From: a virus
Direction: 5' to 3' (one strand)
Length of the DNA stretch: 28,195 bases
Virus record (IMG/VR): IMGVR_UViG_3300037584_002109
Location: 1 to 28,195 of that record
Part shown: positions 1-6,951 of the stretch, one piece after another
How the letters are laid out: each line of letters begins with the position of its first letter
Position numbering within the stretch: the first letter of the stretch is position 1
The notes under the pieces: generated by a model
Databases searched by the model: none
What the model was told of the DNA's origin: nothing
The model's input: the letters and a program-made list of their open reading frames with translations, nothing else
Made by a program: the position numbers and the translations under genes

Positions 1-47
1 AACCTACTCCAACACCATATACCGTAACACAGTTCCCATATAATCAT
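1..47 (-). CDS. Partial ORF at window edge, unknown
   Basis: An ATG at 47-45 opens a frame that runs off the window edge with no stop and gives about 15 Trp/Cys-rich residues beginning MIIWELCYGIWCW. The start overlaps the stop of the preceding 23-codon ORF as ATGA, the coupling used throughout the window. That coupling is the only support, so the gene and its function cannot be judged from this fragment. Confidence 0.35.
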   Translation of the reverse strand, partial: MIIWELCYGIWCWSR

Positions 48-115
48 TCATCATCCCATTCTTTGAACATCTCTTCTAAACATCGGATAAACATAGCACT
101 ATTCGTTTTACTCAT
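44..115 (-). CDS. Tiny ORF (23 aa) opening the next transcription unit
   Basis: This 23-residue frame (starting MSKTNSAMFIRCLEEMFKEW) is the first ATG after the T-tract terminator and after a TATA-like box about 31 bases upstream. It ends in an ATGA overlap with the next frame. The position fits a leader cistron of a separate operon. Its product is unknown. It could equally be an untranslated leader, but promoter placement and start/stop coupling favour translation. Confidence 0.45.
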   Translation of the reverse strand: MSKTNSAMFIRCLEEMFKEWDDE

Positions 116-116
116 A

Positions 117-131
117 GTGTAGTTTCTACAC
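117..131. repeat. Perfect 6-bp inverted repeat between TATA box and start codon
   Basis: The sequence GTGTAG-TTT-CTACAC is a perfect palindrome with a 3-base spacer. It sits one base upstream of the ATG of the 23-aa ORF, where the transcription start predicted from the TATA box would fall. It could be a repressor operator overlapping the start site, or a 5'-end RNA hairpin that hides the start codon region. Both roles are inferred. Confidence 0.5.
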
Positions 132-140
132 CAACAAGTA

Positions 141-150
141 AAAATAAATT
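141..150 (-). promoter_or_regulatory. TATA-like promoter for the unit downstream of the terminator
   Basis: Read on the minus strand this is AATTTATTTT, an archaeal TATA-like element centred about 31 bases upstream of the ATG at 115. Archaeal initiation usually occurs about 25-27 bases downstream of the TATA centre, so the leader would be only a few bases. It lies just past the terminator, where a new unit needs a promoter. The upstream BRE is not clear. Confidence 0.45.
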
Positions 151-175
151 CCGACTTTATGTGAACAGGAAACTC

Positions 176-209
176 AAAAAAAACGCAAAAAAAATTTTGC
201 CAAAAAAAA
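176..209 (-). terminator. Three consecutive T8 tracts: archaeal-type terminator
   Basis: On the minus strand there are three runs of eight T (at 202-209, 187-194 and 176-183) separated by 3-7 other bases. Archaeal RNA polymerase terminates at U-rich tracts without needing a hairpin. The tracts lie about 25 bases past the last minus-strand gene and before a new promoter, so they mark the end of the long replication operon. Confidence 0.75.
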
Positions 210-232
210 GGGCGTTGGGTCAGACAATGATT

Positions 233-373
233 TTACTCATTATCCGACCACAACGCTTTACATTCTCTACATTGCCAAATATGAAGGGTTTCTGAAGACC
301 CAACAACCTTACCGTGTATTCTTCTAGGGATTGTTTCCCTTGAACAAAGAAAGCATATTTTAGCGAGTGCCAC
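233..373 (-). CDS. Small zinc-ribbon protein (46 aa, GTG start)
   Basis: The frame translates to about 46 residues with two CxxC knuckles, CFLC near residues 7-10 and CREC near residues 35-38, the spacing of a zinc ribbon. There is no ATG. The best starts are GTG at 373 or GTG at 382, both overlapping the end of the membrane-protein ORF. The Cys pairs in this frame argue for a real protein. Specific function is unknown. It is the last gene before the terminator. Confidence 0.5.
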   Translation of the reverse strand: MALAKICFLCSRETIPRRIHGKVVGSSETLHIWQCRECKALWSDNE

Positions 374-518
374 TGCGACCACTTTCTTCTTCAATCAATT
401 TCTCCATGTATTCTTCGATACTGGATTCGGTATATTTGCTGTTACCGAACGCAGCAAAGAATAATAGAGAAATTATCATGACAAAGACAATCCAGCCCAA
501 CCATTCCCAAGGACTCAT
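360..518 (-). CDS. Small single-pass membrane protein (52 aa)
   Basis: The ATG follows directly after the TAA of the exonuclease gene (TAAATG). The product has a Trp-rich N-terminus, one hydrophobic helix at about residues 8-24 (WIVFVMIISLLFFAAF), and a charged C-terminal tail rich in Glu. The topology suggests a small viral membrane protein with a cytoplasmic tail. No family is recognised. The start is fixed by the neighbouring stop. Confidence 0.6.
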   Translation of the reverse strand: MSPWEWLGWIVFVMIISLLFFAAFGNSKYTESSIEEYMEKLIEEESGRSGTR

Positions 519-1112
519 TTACCACATCACCTCCAATTCCTTCATTTGTTCTTCTTCTATTGAAAATCCTTTTATGATATTATTTTCCTTCCCATGAATC
601 CATAGGTCGTAAACTAACTCACAATCCTTCAAACAGTAGTCTGCAACTTCTGTGAACTTACCTGCTTTCCATACCATAGGTGCATCAGAACTGTCCATCA
701 ACTTATCTGCTCCAAGAGTGTTCTGAACTAGATTGGAAAGACTGTATCTTTCACCGTGTTCCTTGTTCAGTATCCTACTGGTATCTATGTATGCTTTCTT
801 ATCCAAGTATTCCTTAATACAGTAGATGTCCATTGAATTCTTGAGTACCGCTAAGTCGAATGAGACTATATTGTGTCCTAACAATACACCATCATTTTGC
901 CTATGTTCATCTAGGTCAAACTTGAGTTGAGAAAGTGGTTTTACTGCTACATTGGATTTTCTGATGGAGCCTATTGGCTCATCGATGTAGACAGTTCCTT
1001 GTCTTCCATCCCATGTACAGACAGTCGAAACTTGAAACATATGCGTGTTTCCCCAACCCCCGATTTCATGGGAGTAGTTTTTCGTTTCTATGTCTAAGGC
1101 TAGAACATTCAT
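519..1112 (-). CDS. DEDD-family 3'-5' exonuclease
   Basis: This 197-aa protein carries the three motifs of the DnaQ/RNase D-like DEDD superfamily: ExoI as LALDIET (residues 4-10), ExoII as GHNIVSFDLAVL (around residue 80), and ExoIII as YCLKDCELVYD (around residue 160). The Tyr four residues before the last Asp suggests the DEDDy subgroup. It likely removes nucleotides from 3' ends during viral replication or repair. The split polymerase has its own exonuclease domain, so this is an additional enzyme. Its ATG overlaps the stop of the upstream 83-aa gene as ATGA. Confidence 0.8.
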   Translation of the reverse strand: MNVLALDIETKNYSHEIGGWGNTHMFQVSTVCTWDGRQGTVYIDEPIGSIRKSNVAVKPLSQLKFDLDEHRQNDGVLLGHNIVSFDLAVLKNSMDIYCIKEYLDKKAYIDTSRILNKEHGERYSLSNLVQNTLGADKLMDSSDAPMVWKAGKFTEVADYCLKDCELVYDLWIHGKENNIIKGFSIEEEQMKELEVMW

Positions 1113-1360
1113 TCTTTGTCACTATCCCCTGTCCAAAGATTTGCAAGTTTCTTAGCCTGAGCCTCTGCTGGATTAGGTGCAACGATTAGGTTTGGCTTGA
1201 CCATCCATGCTACTAGGTGTTCTCCACCGCCAACTGTTATCATTGTCGATAGATACCATCCATCTTTCCCATATGTATTCAGGGACTCATTTATTATTTT
1301 CGGGCCATCACTAACGTTGAACACCAAAAACTGATGCTCATATGTATCTTTTTTACTCAT
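1109..1360 (-). CDS. DUF4177-like small protein
   Basis: The protein has 83 residues. Its first half reads YEHQFLVFNV, then INESLNTYGKDGWYLSTMI, then VAWMVKP. This is the pattern of DUF4177-type proteins: a beta strand, a 'lN..G.dGWel' helix-turn, and a final strand. The family has no established biochemical role and is common in phages and archaea. The gene overlaps the helicase end by 8 bases and the exonuclease start by 4. Family assignment is from pattern only. Confidence 0.55.
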   Translation of the reverse strand: MSKKDTYEHQFLVFNVSDGPKIINESLNTYGKDGWYLSTMITVGGGEHLVAWMVKPNLIVAPNPAEAQAKKLANLWTGDSDKE

Positions 1361-2828
1361 TTTTCTTTTCCTCCTTTTTCATTCTCACATATGCCCGAAC
1401 ACCGATTTTCTTGTCCTCAAACATATCTGAAATCTCCTTGTACTGTCTGTATACTGTTGCCTGTCCTTTTTTCGTTTCTTCTCTGACTTTTTCTAGTAGT
1501 AGTGCTTTATTCACCCAACCATCATCGTCTTTCTTCAACAACTTTCTGTATGCAGTTTTAAACGCATTTACATTCACTCGCTCATGCAATGCATGAGTTT
1601 TCACCTTTAAGGCTACATCCAGCCACGATACCAGCGATTTATAGCATTGTCGAATAAGTGAAGAGGCTTGTCGTGCATGTCTTTCTGTGACTATATACCT
1701 ATTTTCCTTATCAGGAATATTGGGTGCTTCAGCGATACAGCACAGTATTGAGAGCCTAGTCATTGTCTGATTTAGCCTAGTAATAAAATTACCAGCAATC
1801 TCAAACACTTCGGGTCTACTGTTGGAAACATAGTTCCTCATCTTGATTGATTCATTCTTCAGTGCGTCATTGTATCCTCTGCCGAACCTTATCGTCCTAA
1901 GCGAATCCCCACCTGCATCTTCGTATCTTTCCTTGAGACAGTCGTAGATTACAGAGAAATTGCTGGCGAACTTCTTGATTGGTGCATCTCTAGGTTTGAT
2001 TGTGCCGACTTCATCTAGAACCTTCTCCCTCAACTCATCTTGAACTTCTTGTGGAACTTCCTTGATGTAGATGAGTGTTCTTTGCACTACACCCTTTTCT
2101 GCTATGACATTTGTTAGCATCTTAGGAATGTAGGTGGTAGCATAGATACTGCGTTGACATCTACATTCAATCATATCACCATCACGAAGTTTCTTCCTGA
2201 TAATCCAGTTCTCACCATGTAGCGTGTTCATGAACTTATTCAGGTACATGATTACATTCTCCTTGTGTTGAGATTGCTTGAAGACGCCTGAGTATTCAAA
2301 CTCGTCATATGCGACTAATCCACTTCCCTCAAACCCACCATCGATTTGAGTTGGTACATCTTCATAGGTCACATTCCCTTCCCCATCATCAACTGCTTCT
2401 CTTTCTATTTTCATAGAACCAATCAACGCTGCATCTGTAGTATCGTCAACAGAAAACACATCGAAATTGGTATTGTACTTTGCATTCAGAATCCTGAAGG
2501 TCTCATTTGCTACAGGGCCGAAGAAGTTGTACATCTCTGTCTTTCCAGTACCTGAAGTCTGCATCCAAATGAATTGTATTCTAGTGTCATCGACCCTCCT
2601 ACCGCTAGGTATTGCAACCATATCTTTGCATATCTGTCCTAATATTACGAAGAACCCGATTGCAGCAGGTATCTCATTGTATTTCGATACATCAACTGCA
2701 CTCTTCACAAACTGCTCCACTATCTTAGGCAGTGTGCTGTTCACTGGTTGTAAGGGAGCAGATACTTCTGCAAGTCCTTCATAATACAATCTATCTTCAT
2801 CATCATAACTATATTCATCTTCACTCAT
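1353..2828 (-). CDS. P-loop ATPase, putative replicative helicase (DUF3987/D5-like)
   Basis: This 491-aa protein has an acidic N-terminus and a Walker A-like TSGTGKT (residues 91-97) after a hydrophobic strand. Walker B-like LVAYDEFE lies at 171-178, a sensor-like strand (SIYATTYIP) follows, and a GVVQRTLIYI segment resembles the arginine-containing region of DUF3987/viral primase-helicase ATPases. The last 80 residues look like a winged helix (WVNKALLLEKV...ATVYRQYKEI). It sits beside primase, polymerase and clamp genes and is the only helicase candidate in the window. A role in unwinding is inferred. MCM and DnaB signatures are absent. Confidence 0.6.
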   Translation of the reverse strand: MSEDEYSYDDEDRLYYEGLAEVSAPLQPVNSTLPKIVEQFVKSAVDVSKYNEIPAAIGFFVILGQICKDMVAIPSGRRVDDTRIQFIWMQTSGTGKTEMYNFFGPVANETFRILNAKYNTNFDVFSVDDTTDAALIGSMKIEREAVDDGEGNVTYEDVPTQIDGGFEGSGLVAYDEFEYSGVFKQSQHKENVIMYLNKFMNTLHGENWIIRKKLRDGDMIECRCQRSIYATTYIPKMLTNVIAEKGVVQRTLIYIKEVPQEVQDELREKVLDEVGTIKPRDAPIKKFASNFSVIYDCLKERYEDAGGDSLRTIRFGRGYNDALKNESIKMRNYVSNSRPEVFEIAGNFITRLNQTMTRLSILCCIAEAPNIPDKENRYIVTERHARQASSLIRQCYKSLVSWLDVALKVKTHALHERVNVNAFKTAYRKLLKKDDDGWVNKALLLEKVREETKKGQATVYRQYKEISDMFEDKKIGVRAYVRMKKEEKKNE

Positions 2829-3527
2829 TTATATCACCATTTTATCTTCGGTATTTAGCACATCAATAAGACGCTTGGCAGTTACTTTACCAAACCCATC
2901 TAACTCACTAATTTCCTCTACAGAGGCTTCTCCTAACTCCATGATAGACCCGAATTTATCTATCAGGAGTTTTGCTTTCTTTGGGCTTATGCCCTTAATT
3001 GTACATAGTACATCAATTCTTAAATCACTTGTTGCTATTCTCTTTCTAACAAGAGAAGGCATGTGTATCTCTCTATCTATTGGTTGCATCTTGCATATGA
3101 CAGAAATCAACCTTGCTGCTTTCCTAGCATCGTTTACCCAAATGATACTACAATCTGTATCCAGTATTATCTTACCAAATGCTCCATCGAACTTGTTCTT
3201 CAACATCCTTGCTTGATTAGTTTGATTCTTTGTCATCTTGACATACGAAACATAATTTTCAAATGCATCAGTGAATGAACCGTACACGATAACTACATTG
3301 TTCAGATAGGTGGCATCCATGTTATCTATCTGATTCCACAGTCTCTTGTTGATTATGGACTGTAAGAAATCGAAAGATGATTTGGCTTCTATGCATACAT
3401 TTGCGAATACATAGTCACCAACATCCAACCATTGCTTCTCATATGGTATGTTCATCTGTGAGCAGTTTTCTATGACATGCTTAGTCAACTCTGAGTTTTC
3501 TCTACTGTCTATTCTAAGCACTTCCAT
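2829..3527 (-). CDS. ERCC4/XPF-family structure-specific nuclease with HhH domain
   Basis: Starting at the ATG at 3527, preceded by a good GGAGGT six bases away, the product has 232 residues. The nuclease core shows IDSREN (6-11), VGDYVF (36-41) and IEAKSSFD (46-53), a variant of the XPF/Mus81 'GD...ERK...D' active site in which the Arg is Ala. The C-terminus (about 170-225) holds tandem helix-hairpin-helix units (IKGISPKKAKLLIDKFG and LDGFGKVTAKRLIDVL). XPF-type enzymes cut branched or flap DNA, so it probably processes replication or recombination intermediates. It lacks the helicase domain of archaeal Hef. It overlaps the primase end by 14 bases. Confidence 0.85.
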   Translation of the reverse strand: MEVLRIDSRENSELTKHVIENCSQMNIPYEKQWLDVGDYVFANVCIEAKSSFDFLQSIINKRLWNQIDNMDATYLNNVVIVYGSFTDAFENYVSYVKMTKNQTNQARMLKNKFDGAFGKIILDTDCSIIWVNDARKAARLISVICKMQPIDREIHMPSLVRKRIATSDLRIDVLCTIKGISPKKAKLLIDKFGSIMELGEASVEEISELDGFGKVTAKRLIDVLNTEDKMVI

Positions 3528-4530
3528 CGTAATACCTCCAACATTTTCCAATACAGTATCCTTGCGGGATAAGGACATTGCTACAACTCGGTGCATTGTA
3601 TCCTTTATCTACAATACCCTTGACATATTTAGTAGTGGTTCTGCCATCCCAATCCAACCAAATGTCATCCTTAGATGCAATGGTCTCTAGTTCTTCCATG
3701 ATAGCAGCAGTTATCTGTTCGTTCTGCTCTACTGTGGTATTCCTGTTTCCTAAACTAAGCAGGTCTCTATACCACTGCACTAGATAGACTCTAGCATAGT
3801 GACTAGGATTCTCGACTGTGATTGCATTATGCAAGCAAGGAAGTATTGGTAATCTTCCAATCGGCGTTGGTATATCGACTTCTTCATCTGACATCTCAAT
3901 AGGTTTCATCTCAGGAAAGACAGCGAGTTTAGTCCCGTTGGAACTCTGTATTTTTCTTGGTGATTTAGCCAAGTTTAGAATGTACTCCAACGGGTGCATC
4001 AAGTCTTCTATAAGAAGGGGAATACAGTAGTAAGGATTACCATTCTCATCTGAACTACTTAGATTCATAGAGTTAGGTATTCTTCTCAACCTATTAGTTT
4101 GGATACCCGTTCTATCAAGCGTATCAATACCATTACTGATTTCGGAATAATACTGCTGAATGCTTCGGATATCATCTACTGGTTCTCCATAAACAAAGAC
4201 ATGGAAGCCTTTCCCGCTAAAATACATTTTGAACACAATGTCTTTTTTAATCAACTCAGAGACTACCTCTGTCAAATCATAATATGCATTATCCAGTGGC
4301 TCATCGTGTGCATCGAAATCTAAGAATGCCCTGTCTAGGATGACAGAGTAATCTAGTTTGATTCCATTCACAAACTCATCGAAGTCATAGACTGTCGTAT
4401 AGCAGTTCATCTTCCCATTGAAGGAATTGAACCAACTTAGAAATTCACTCTTCGTCTTCACTACTCTTCTTTTCATTTGCGGTGCGTTTCTTAGATGACT
4501 TCCCGCCCACACTTCTCTTGGCATTTTCAT
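3514..4530 (-). CDS. Fused archaeal-type primase: PriS catalytic domain + PriL Fe-S C-terminal domain
   Basis: The start at 4530 is chosen for the strong AAGGAGGT eight bases upstream; it gives 338 residues and an 86-base overlap with the previous gene. The N-terminal half is an archaeo-eukaryotic primase fold with catalytic FLDFDAHD (Asp 71, 73), SGKGFHV (105-111) and the third motif LRRIPNSMN. The C-terminal ~120 residues resemble the PriL iron-sulfur domain: LPC (Cys 232), PSC (316), YC (326) and KC (330) supply four cysteines. It should make primers for the viral polymerase and may bind a 4Fe-4S cluster. Archaeal hosts normally keep PriS and PriL as separate genes. Confidence 0.8.
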   Translation of the reverse strand: MKMPREVWAGSHLRNAPQMKRRVVKTKSEFLSWFNSFNGKMNCYTTVYDFDEFVNGIKLDYSVILDRAFLDFDAHDEPLDNAYYDLTEVVSELIKKDIVFKMYFSGKGFHVFVYGEPVDDIRSIQQYYSEISNGIDTLDRTGIQTNRLRRIPNSMNLSSSDENGNPYYCIPLLIEDLMHPLEYILNLAKSPRKIQSSNGTKLAVFPEMKPIEMSDEEVDIPTPIGRLPILPCLHNAITVENPSHYARVYLVQWYRDLLSLGNRNTTVEQNEQITAAIMEELETIASKDDIWLDWDGRTTTKYVKGIVDKGYNAPSCSNVLIPQGYCIGKCWRYYDGSA

Positions 4531-4819
4531 TTTTATTAACCTCCTTAAACGAGACTTTCGCTTCAAGTAATTCTACTCTAACGATTTCTGCTATTTTTAT
4601 TCTTAATTCTGTCATTACTGTATTCATGTATATCTGACCGAATGGTGTTCTCTCTTCAGCAAACACATCTGTCTCCCATACCATCTTCAGTTTATCAGTA
4701 GTAGGCATCTTCTCATACAATGTCTCTGCTAGATTGTTTACTGTCTCAGATACATTCGCAATCTCTGAGAAAGACCATACCTTTTGATTCAATTCTTCTT
4801 TTACCATTTTATCTATCAT
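4445..4819 (-). CDS. Unknown protein with Lys/Ser-rich basic tail
   Basis: This 124-aa protein is predicted mostly helical over residues 1-90, followed by a disordered Lys/Ser/Asn-rich tail ending in an acidic SSEDEE. A GAGAGGT motif lies six bases upstream of the ATG. The tail is encoded in DNA that also encodes the primase N-terminus in another frame. No family is recognised. The position beside primase suggests a replication accessory, but this is inference from location only. Confidence 0.65.
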   Translation of the reverse strand: MIDKMVKEELNQKVWSFSEIANVSETVNNLAETLYEKMPTTDKLKMVWETDVFAEERTPFGQIYMNTVMTELRIKIAEIVRVELLEAKVSFKEVNKNENAKRSVGGKSSKKRTANEKKSSEDEE

Positions 4820-4874
4820 TCTTATACCTCTCTCTATATTCTTTTCTTCTTCTAAAGTATTCTTCCCATTTCAT
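4809..4874 (-). CDS. Possible micro-ORF (21 aa), Arg/Glu/Tyr-rich
   Basis: The ATG overlaps the stop of the nuclease gene (TGATG), and the frame gives 21 charged residues beginning MKWEEYFRRRKEYRERY. It fills the only gap between two genes and carries the ribosome site of the next one. It may be a real coupled micro-protein or just a translated spacer. Confidence 0.25.
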   Translation of the reverse strand: MKWEEYFRRRKEYRERYKNDR

Positions 4875-5746
4875 CAGAACCAACTCTCTGTGTTAGCGGC
4901 ATCGCATATTCCGAAGAAACTACAATTAGAGCAGGTCTTTGCAAAATACTTTGTTGGGAATATTCCCGTCTCATAGGAATGAATCATCTCTGCTATTCCT
5001 TTCTTGACCGCAGTGATACTACTCTTCTTCGCCTCTTCGATGTAAATGTAGTTTGCAGCAGGATAATACCAAGCCCAATGAGAGATTGGTATATCAGGGT
5101 CTAGTCCCATATCAATGAGTTTGTCATTAGGAGTATGCTCAAACAGTATCTTGTAAAATGCCATCTCCTTTCTCATCATGGTTTTCTTCCAATCTTTCCA
5201 ACCGCCAGTCTTCAATTCCATCGGTATGTACTTATCACCCTCTTGAAACATCCTATCGATTATGCCTTGTAGATGAACAACATAATCTCTCTGCAACGAA
5301 TACTTAGGGTTCTCATCCTTGTGGATTGTAAACTTAGCATCTAACATCACTTCATTGATGACGGGTAAAAACTGGTCAGTGGTGTTATCGTTGACTGCTT
5401 CCATGAATCTGTTTGCTTCAAAAATAGACATTGCTTCATACATCTCGGTGTAGTCATCTATAGGATGCAGACTCATACAGTAGTTGACCAGTTCGTTGTG
5501 TGATAGGTTCTCTGCCTTCTTAATGTCGAAAGCGTTGAAGAAAGCCTCTCTAGAATTATGGATTATACTTCCCTTAATCATAACATCTGTTGTTTCTATT
5601 GGAAGCCGTTCCTTGTATTGAAACTCATATCTCTTGGGACACCATTGGTATGAGCCAAGAGACGATTTTGATATTTTCAATATTGGTGCTTCTTCATTCC
5701 CGTATGTTTCGGGTTGCCATTGGTATGTGTATTCATTCTGACTCAT
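4874..5746 (-). CDS. Cas4/RecB-like PD-(D/E)XK nuclease with Fe-S cysteines
   Basis: The product has 290 residues. Its N-terminus has SYQWCPKRYEFQY (Cys 36) and GSIIHNSREAF (His 63). The core has GIIDRMF (Asp 164) followed by PMELKTG (Glu 177, Lys 179). The C-terminus has CSNCSFFGIC (Cys 272, 275, 281). This order matches Cas4/AddB-like RecB-family nucleases, where one N-terminal and three C-terminal cysteines hold a 4Fe-4S cluster around the PD-(D/E)XK site. It likely resects or trims DNA ends during viral recombination or repair. There is no Cas1/Cas2 or CRISPR array nearby. The start has GGTGAT nine bases upstream. Confidence 0.85.
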   Translation of the reverse strand: MSQNEYTYQWQPETYGNEEAPILKISKSSLGSYQWCPKRYEFQYKERLPIETTDVMIKGSIIHNSREAFFNAFDIKKAENLSHNELVNYCMSLHPIDDYTEMYEAMSIFEANRFMEAVNDNTTDQFLPVINEVMLDAKFTIHKDENPKYSLQRDYVVHLQGIIDRMFQEGDKYIPMELKTGGWKDWKKTMMRKEMAFYKILFEHTPNDKLIDMGLDPDIPISHWAWYYPAANYIYIEEAKKSSITAVKKGIAEMIHSYETGIFPTKYFAKTCSNCSFFGICDAANTESWF

Positions 5747-5876
5747 CTGCTATCACCTGTTTTTTATTTATTAGACCTGTAAACCATTCTTTCGTTTTAT
5801 AGTAATGTCCTGCTAATATGCTTATCCTACGCTTGTTACTCCAAGAGAGGCTGTTGTATAGTGTTTTCAGAACCAT
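5733..5876 (-). CDS. Possible small basic protein (47 aa)
   Basis: The frame starts at an ATG inside the last codons of the polymerase C-terminal gene and ends overlapping the ATG of the nuclease gene, so it exactly fills the 120-base gap. It reads MVLKTLYNSLSWSNKRRISI... and is basic and aromatic. Gap-filling coupling supports it. No family is recognised, and the same stretch contains a TATA-like sequence, so it could be leader DNA instead. Confidence 0.35.
   Translation of the reverse strand: MVLKTLYNSLSWSNKRRISILAGHYYKTKEWFTGLINKKQVIADESE
5795..5801 (-). promoter_or_regulatory. Possible TATA box upstream of the nuclease gene
   Basis: On the minus strand this reads TATAAAA, centred 52 bases before the ATG of the Cas4-like nuclease. 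A start site about 26 bases downstream would leave a leader of about 26 bases that includes the GGTGAT ribosome site. The stretch may also be coding, so this is a weak candidate for an internal promoter. Confidence 0.25.
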
Positions 5877-6748
5877 TCATCTAGCCCCCGTTGATTTCTG
5901 TCTTTAGTTATCTGATTCAAGTCCCATTCCATTGCTCTGAATACAGGCTCTGCTTTCTTGACTACAGAATCTGCATAGTGTTGCCAATCAGGAGTGAAGC
6001 CGTCGAAGTCTTCCTTCAGTAAGAACGAAACGTAGTTTGGCGTTACTGCCTTATCGATAATCGGATTGATATAAGTTTGATTACAGTTCTTTATCCTTAG
6101 AAAAAGATACGAGTCATCTATTGACTGATAGCCCATACTGTGACTAAACAGAACACCTTCTACACCTGAACCAACCGTTGGTCTCTTATCACCAAGAGTC
6201 TTGAATGATTTAGGCGCACCACAACAGGGCGTCTCCATCAAATCAAACATCGAACTGGTCTGACGACAGTTGTTGCACACTACTTGGAATCTCTCTTCCC
6301 TGTATCGGCTTCTTTTGAGTATGTCTACTATTGGTAATCTTCCATTCACGACCTCATTGTACTTTTCATTCAGGTAGTCTACAATCTCATTCTCTGATTT
6401 GTTCTCAACCCACATGTTGAGTACATTCAATTGCACATCTTTAGCCAATTGAGTGTTGGAAACACGCTTTGCAGTGAATCCTGTCATAACGAACTCTTCT
6501 TTATCTAGAAAATCTCCGTCTTTCCAAGTAATTAGACCGGCATTTCTGTTTTTTGTTGCTCCAACGCCCAATGTTCGGAAGTATTTCTCAAACTCTAGAG
6601 TCACAGGATGTTCTTTTAGCCCCATTACATTAGGAAAGAGTTCTCTAACATGTTCATTCAGTATTTTAAGAGCCTTTTCAGCAGTCTCTATGCTGTTATC
6701 CTCGACATCGACGTAAATCGAATCAGTATGACCATAAACTACCTTCAT
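5867..6748 (-). CDS. DNA polymerase B, C-terminal fragment (motif C, thumb, PIP box)
   Basis: This 293-aa protein begins almost directly at polymerase motif C: VVYGHTDSIYVDV starts at residue 3, with the catalytic Asp at 9 and the usual first Asp replaced by His 7. It continues through a palm/thumb region (TGFTAKRVSNTQLAKDV...) and a zinc-finger-like CNNC...CCG element near residues 168-186. It ends in QRGLDEWF (286-293), a near-perfect PIP box for clamp binding. It lacks the exonuclease domain and motifs A and B, which lie in the gene at 6951-8615. Both parts must assemble to form one active polymerase. Its start overlaps the intervening cistron as ATGA. Confidence 0.88.
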   Translation of the reverse strand: MKVVYGHTDSIYVDVEDNSIETAEKALKILNEHVRELFPNVMGLKEHPVTLEFEKYFRTLGVGATKNRNAGLITWKDGDFLDKEEFVMTGFTAKRVSNTQLAKDVQLNVLNMWVENKSENEIVDYLNEKYNEVVNGRLPIVDILKRSRYREERFQVVCNNCRQTSSMFDLMETPCCGAPKSFKTLGDKRPTVGSGVEGVLFSHSMGYQSIDDSYLFLRIKNCNQTYINPIIDKAVTPNYVSFLLKEDFDGFTPDWQHYADSVVKKAEPVFRAMEWDLNQITKDRNQRGLDEWF

Positions 6749-6951
6749 ATTACATTCACATCCTGTAAAAGCGAGAACAAACCGTAAACGAATACAGAAA
6801 CGAACAGAACCTTACTTGAAATGCTCAATAACTTCCTCGCATCCTTTAATATCTGATTCATAGCCTCCTTTCTCAACTCAGACTCTGATTTCTCAGGTGT
6901 TTTCCCTTTCTCACTCTTTAAAAATTCAATATTTGCACTTTTTATTGGCAT
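6745..6951 (-). CDS. Small membrane protein encoded between the two polymerase pieces
   Basis: The ATG at 6951 overlaps the stop of the N-terminal polymerase gene (TGATG), giving 68 residues. The first half is charged and helical (KSEKGKTPEKSESELRKEAM). The second half contains one hydrophobic segment (VLFVSVFVYGLFSLL). It shows no intein, homing-endonuclease or polymerase motif. It sits exactly where PolB is split between motifs B and C. No function is recognised, and its role in polymerase assembly, if any, is unknown. Confidence 0.65.
   Translation of the reverse strand: MPIKSANIEFLKSEKGKTPEKSESELRKEAMNQILKDARKLLSISSKVLFVSVFVYGLFSLLQDVNVI

Noticed and set aside
4874-5746. Cas4 as part of a CRISPR system
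   Set aside because: No repeat-spacer array or Cas1/Cas2 gene is visible; Cas4-like nucleases are common as stand-alone viral genes.
6745-6951. Intein or homing endonuclease as cause of the PolB split
   Set aside because: The N-terminal gene stops without a Cys-led intein start, the C-terminal gene begins at motif C without an intein end, and the intervening ORF has no splicing or nuclease motifs.
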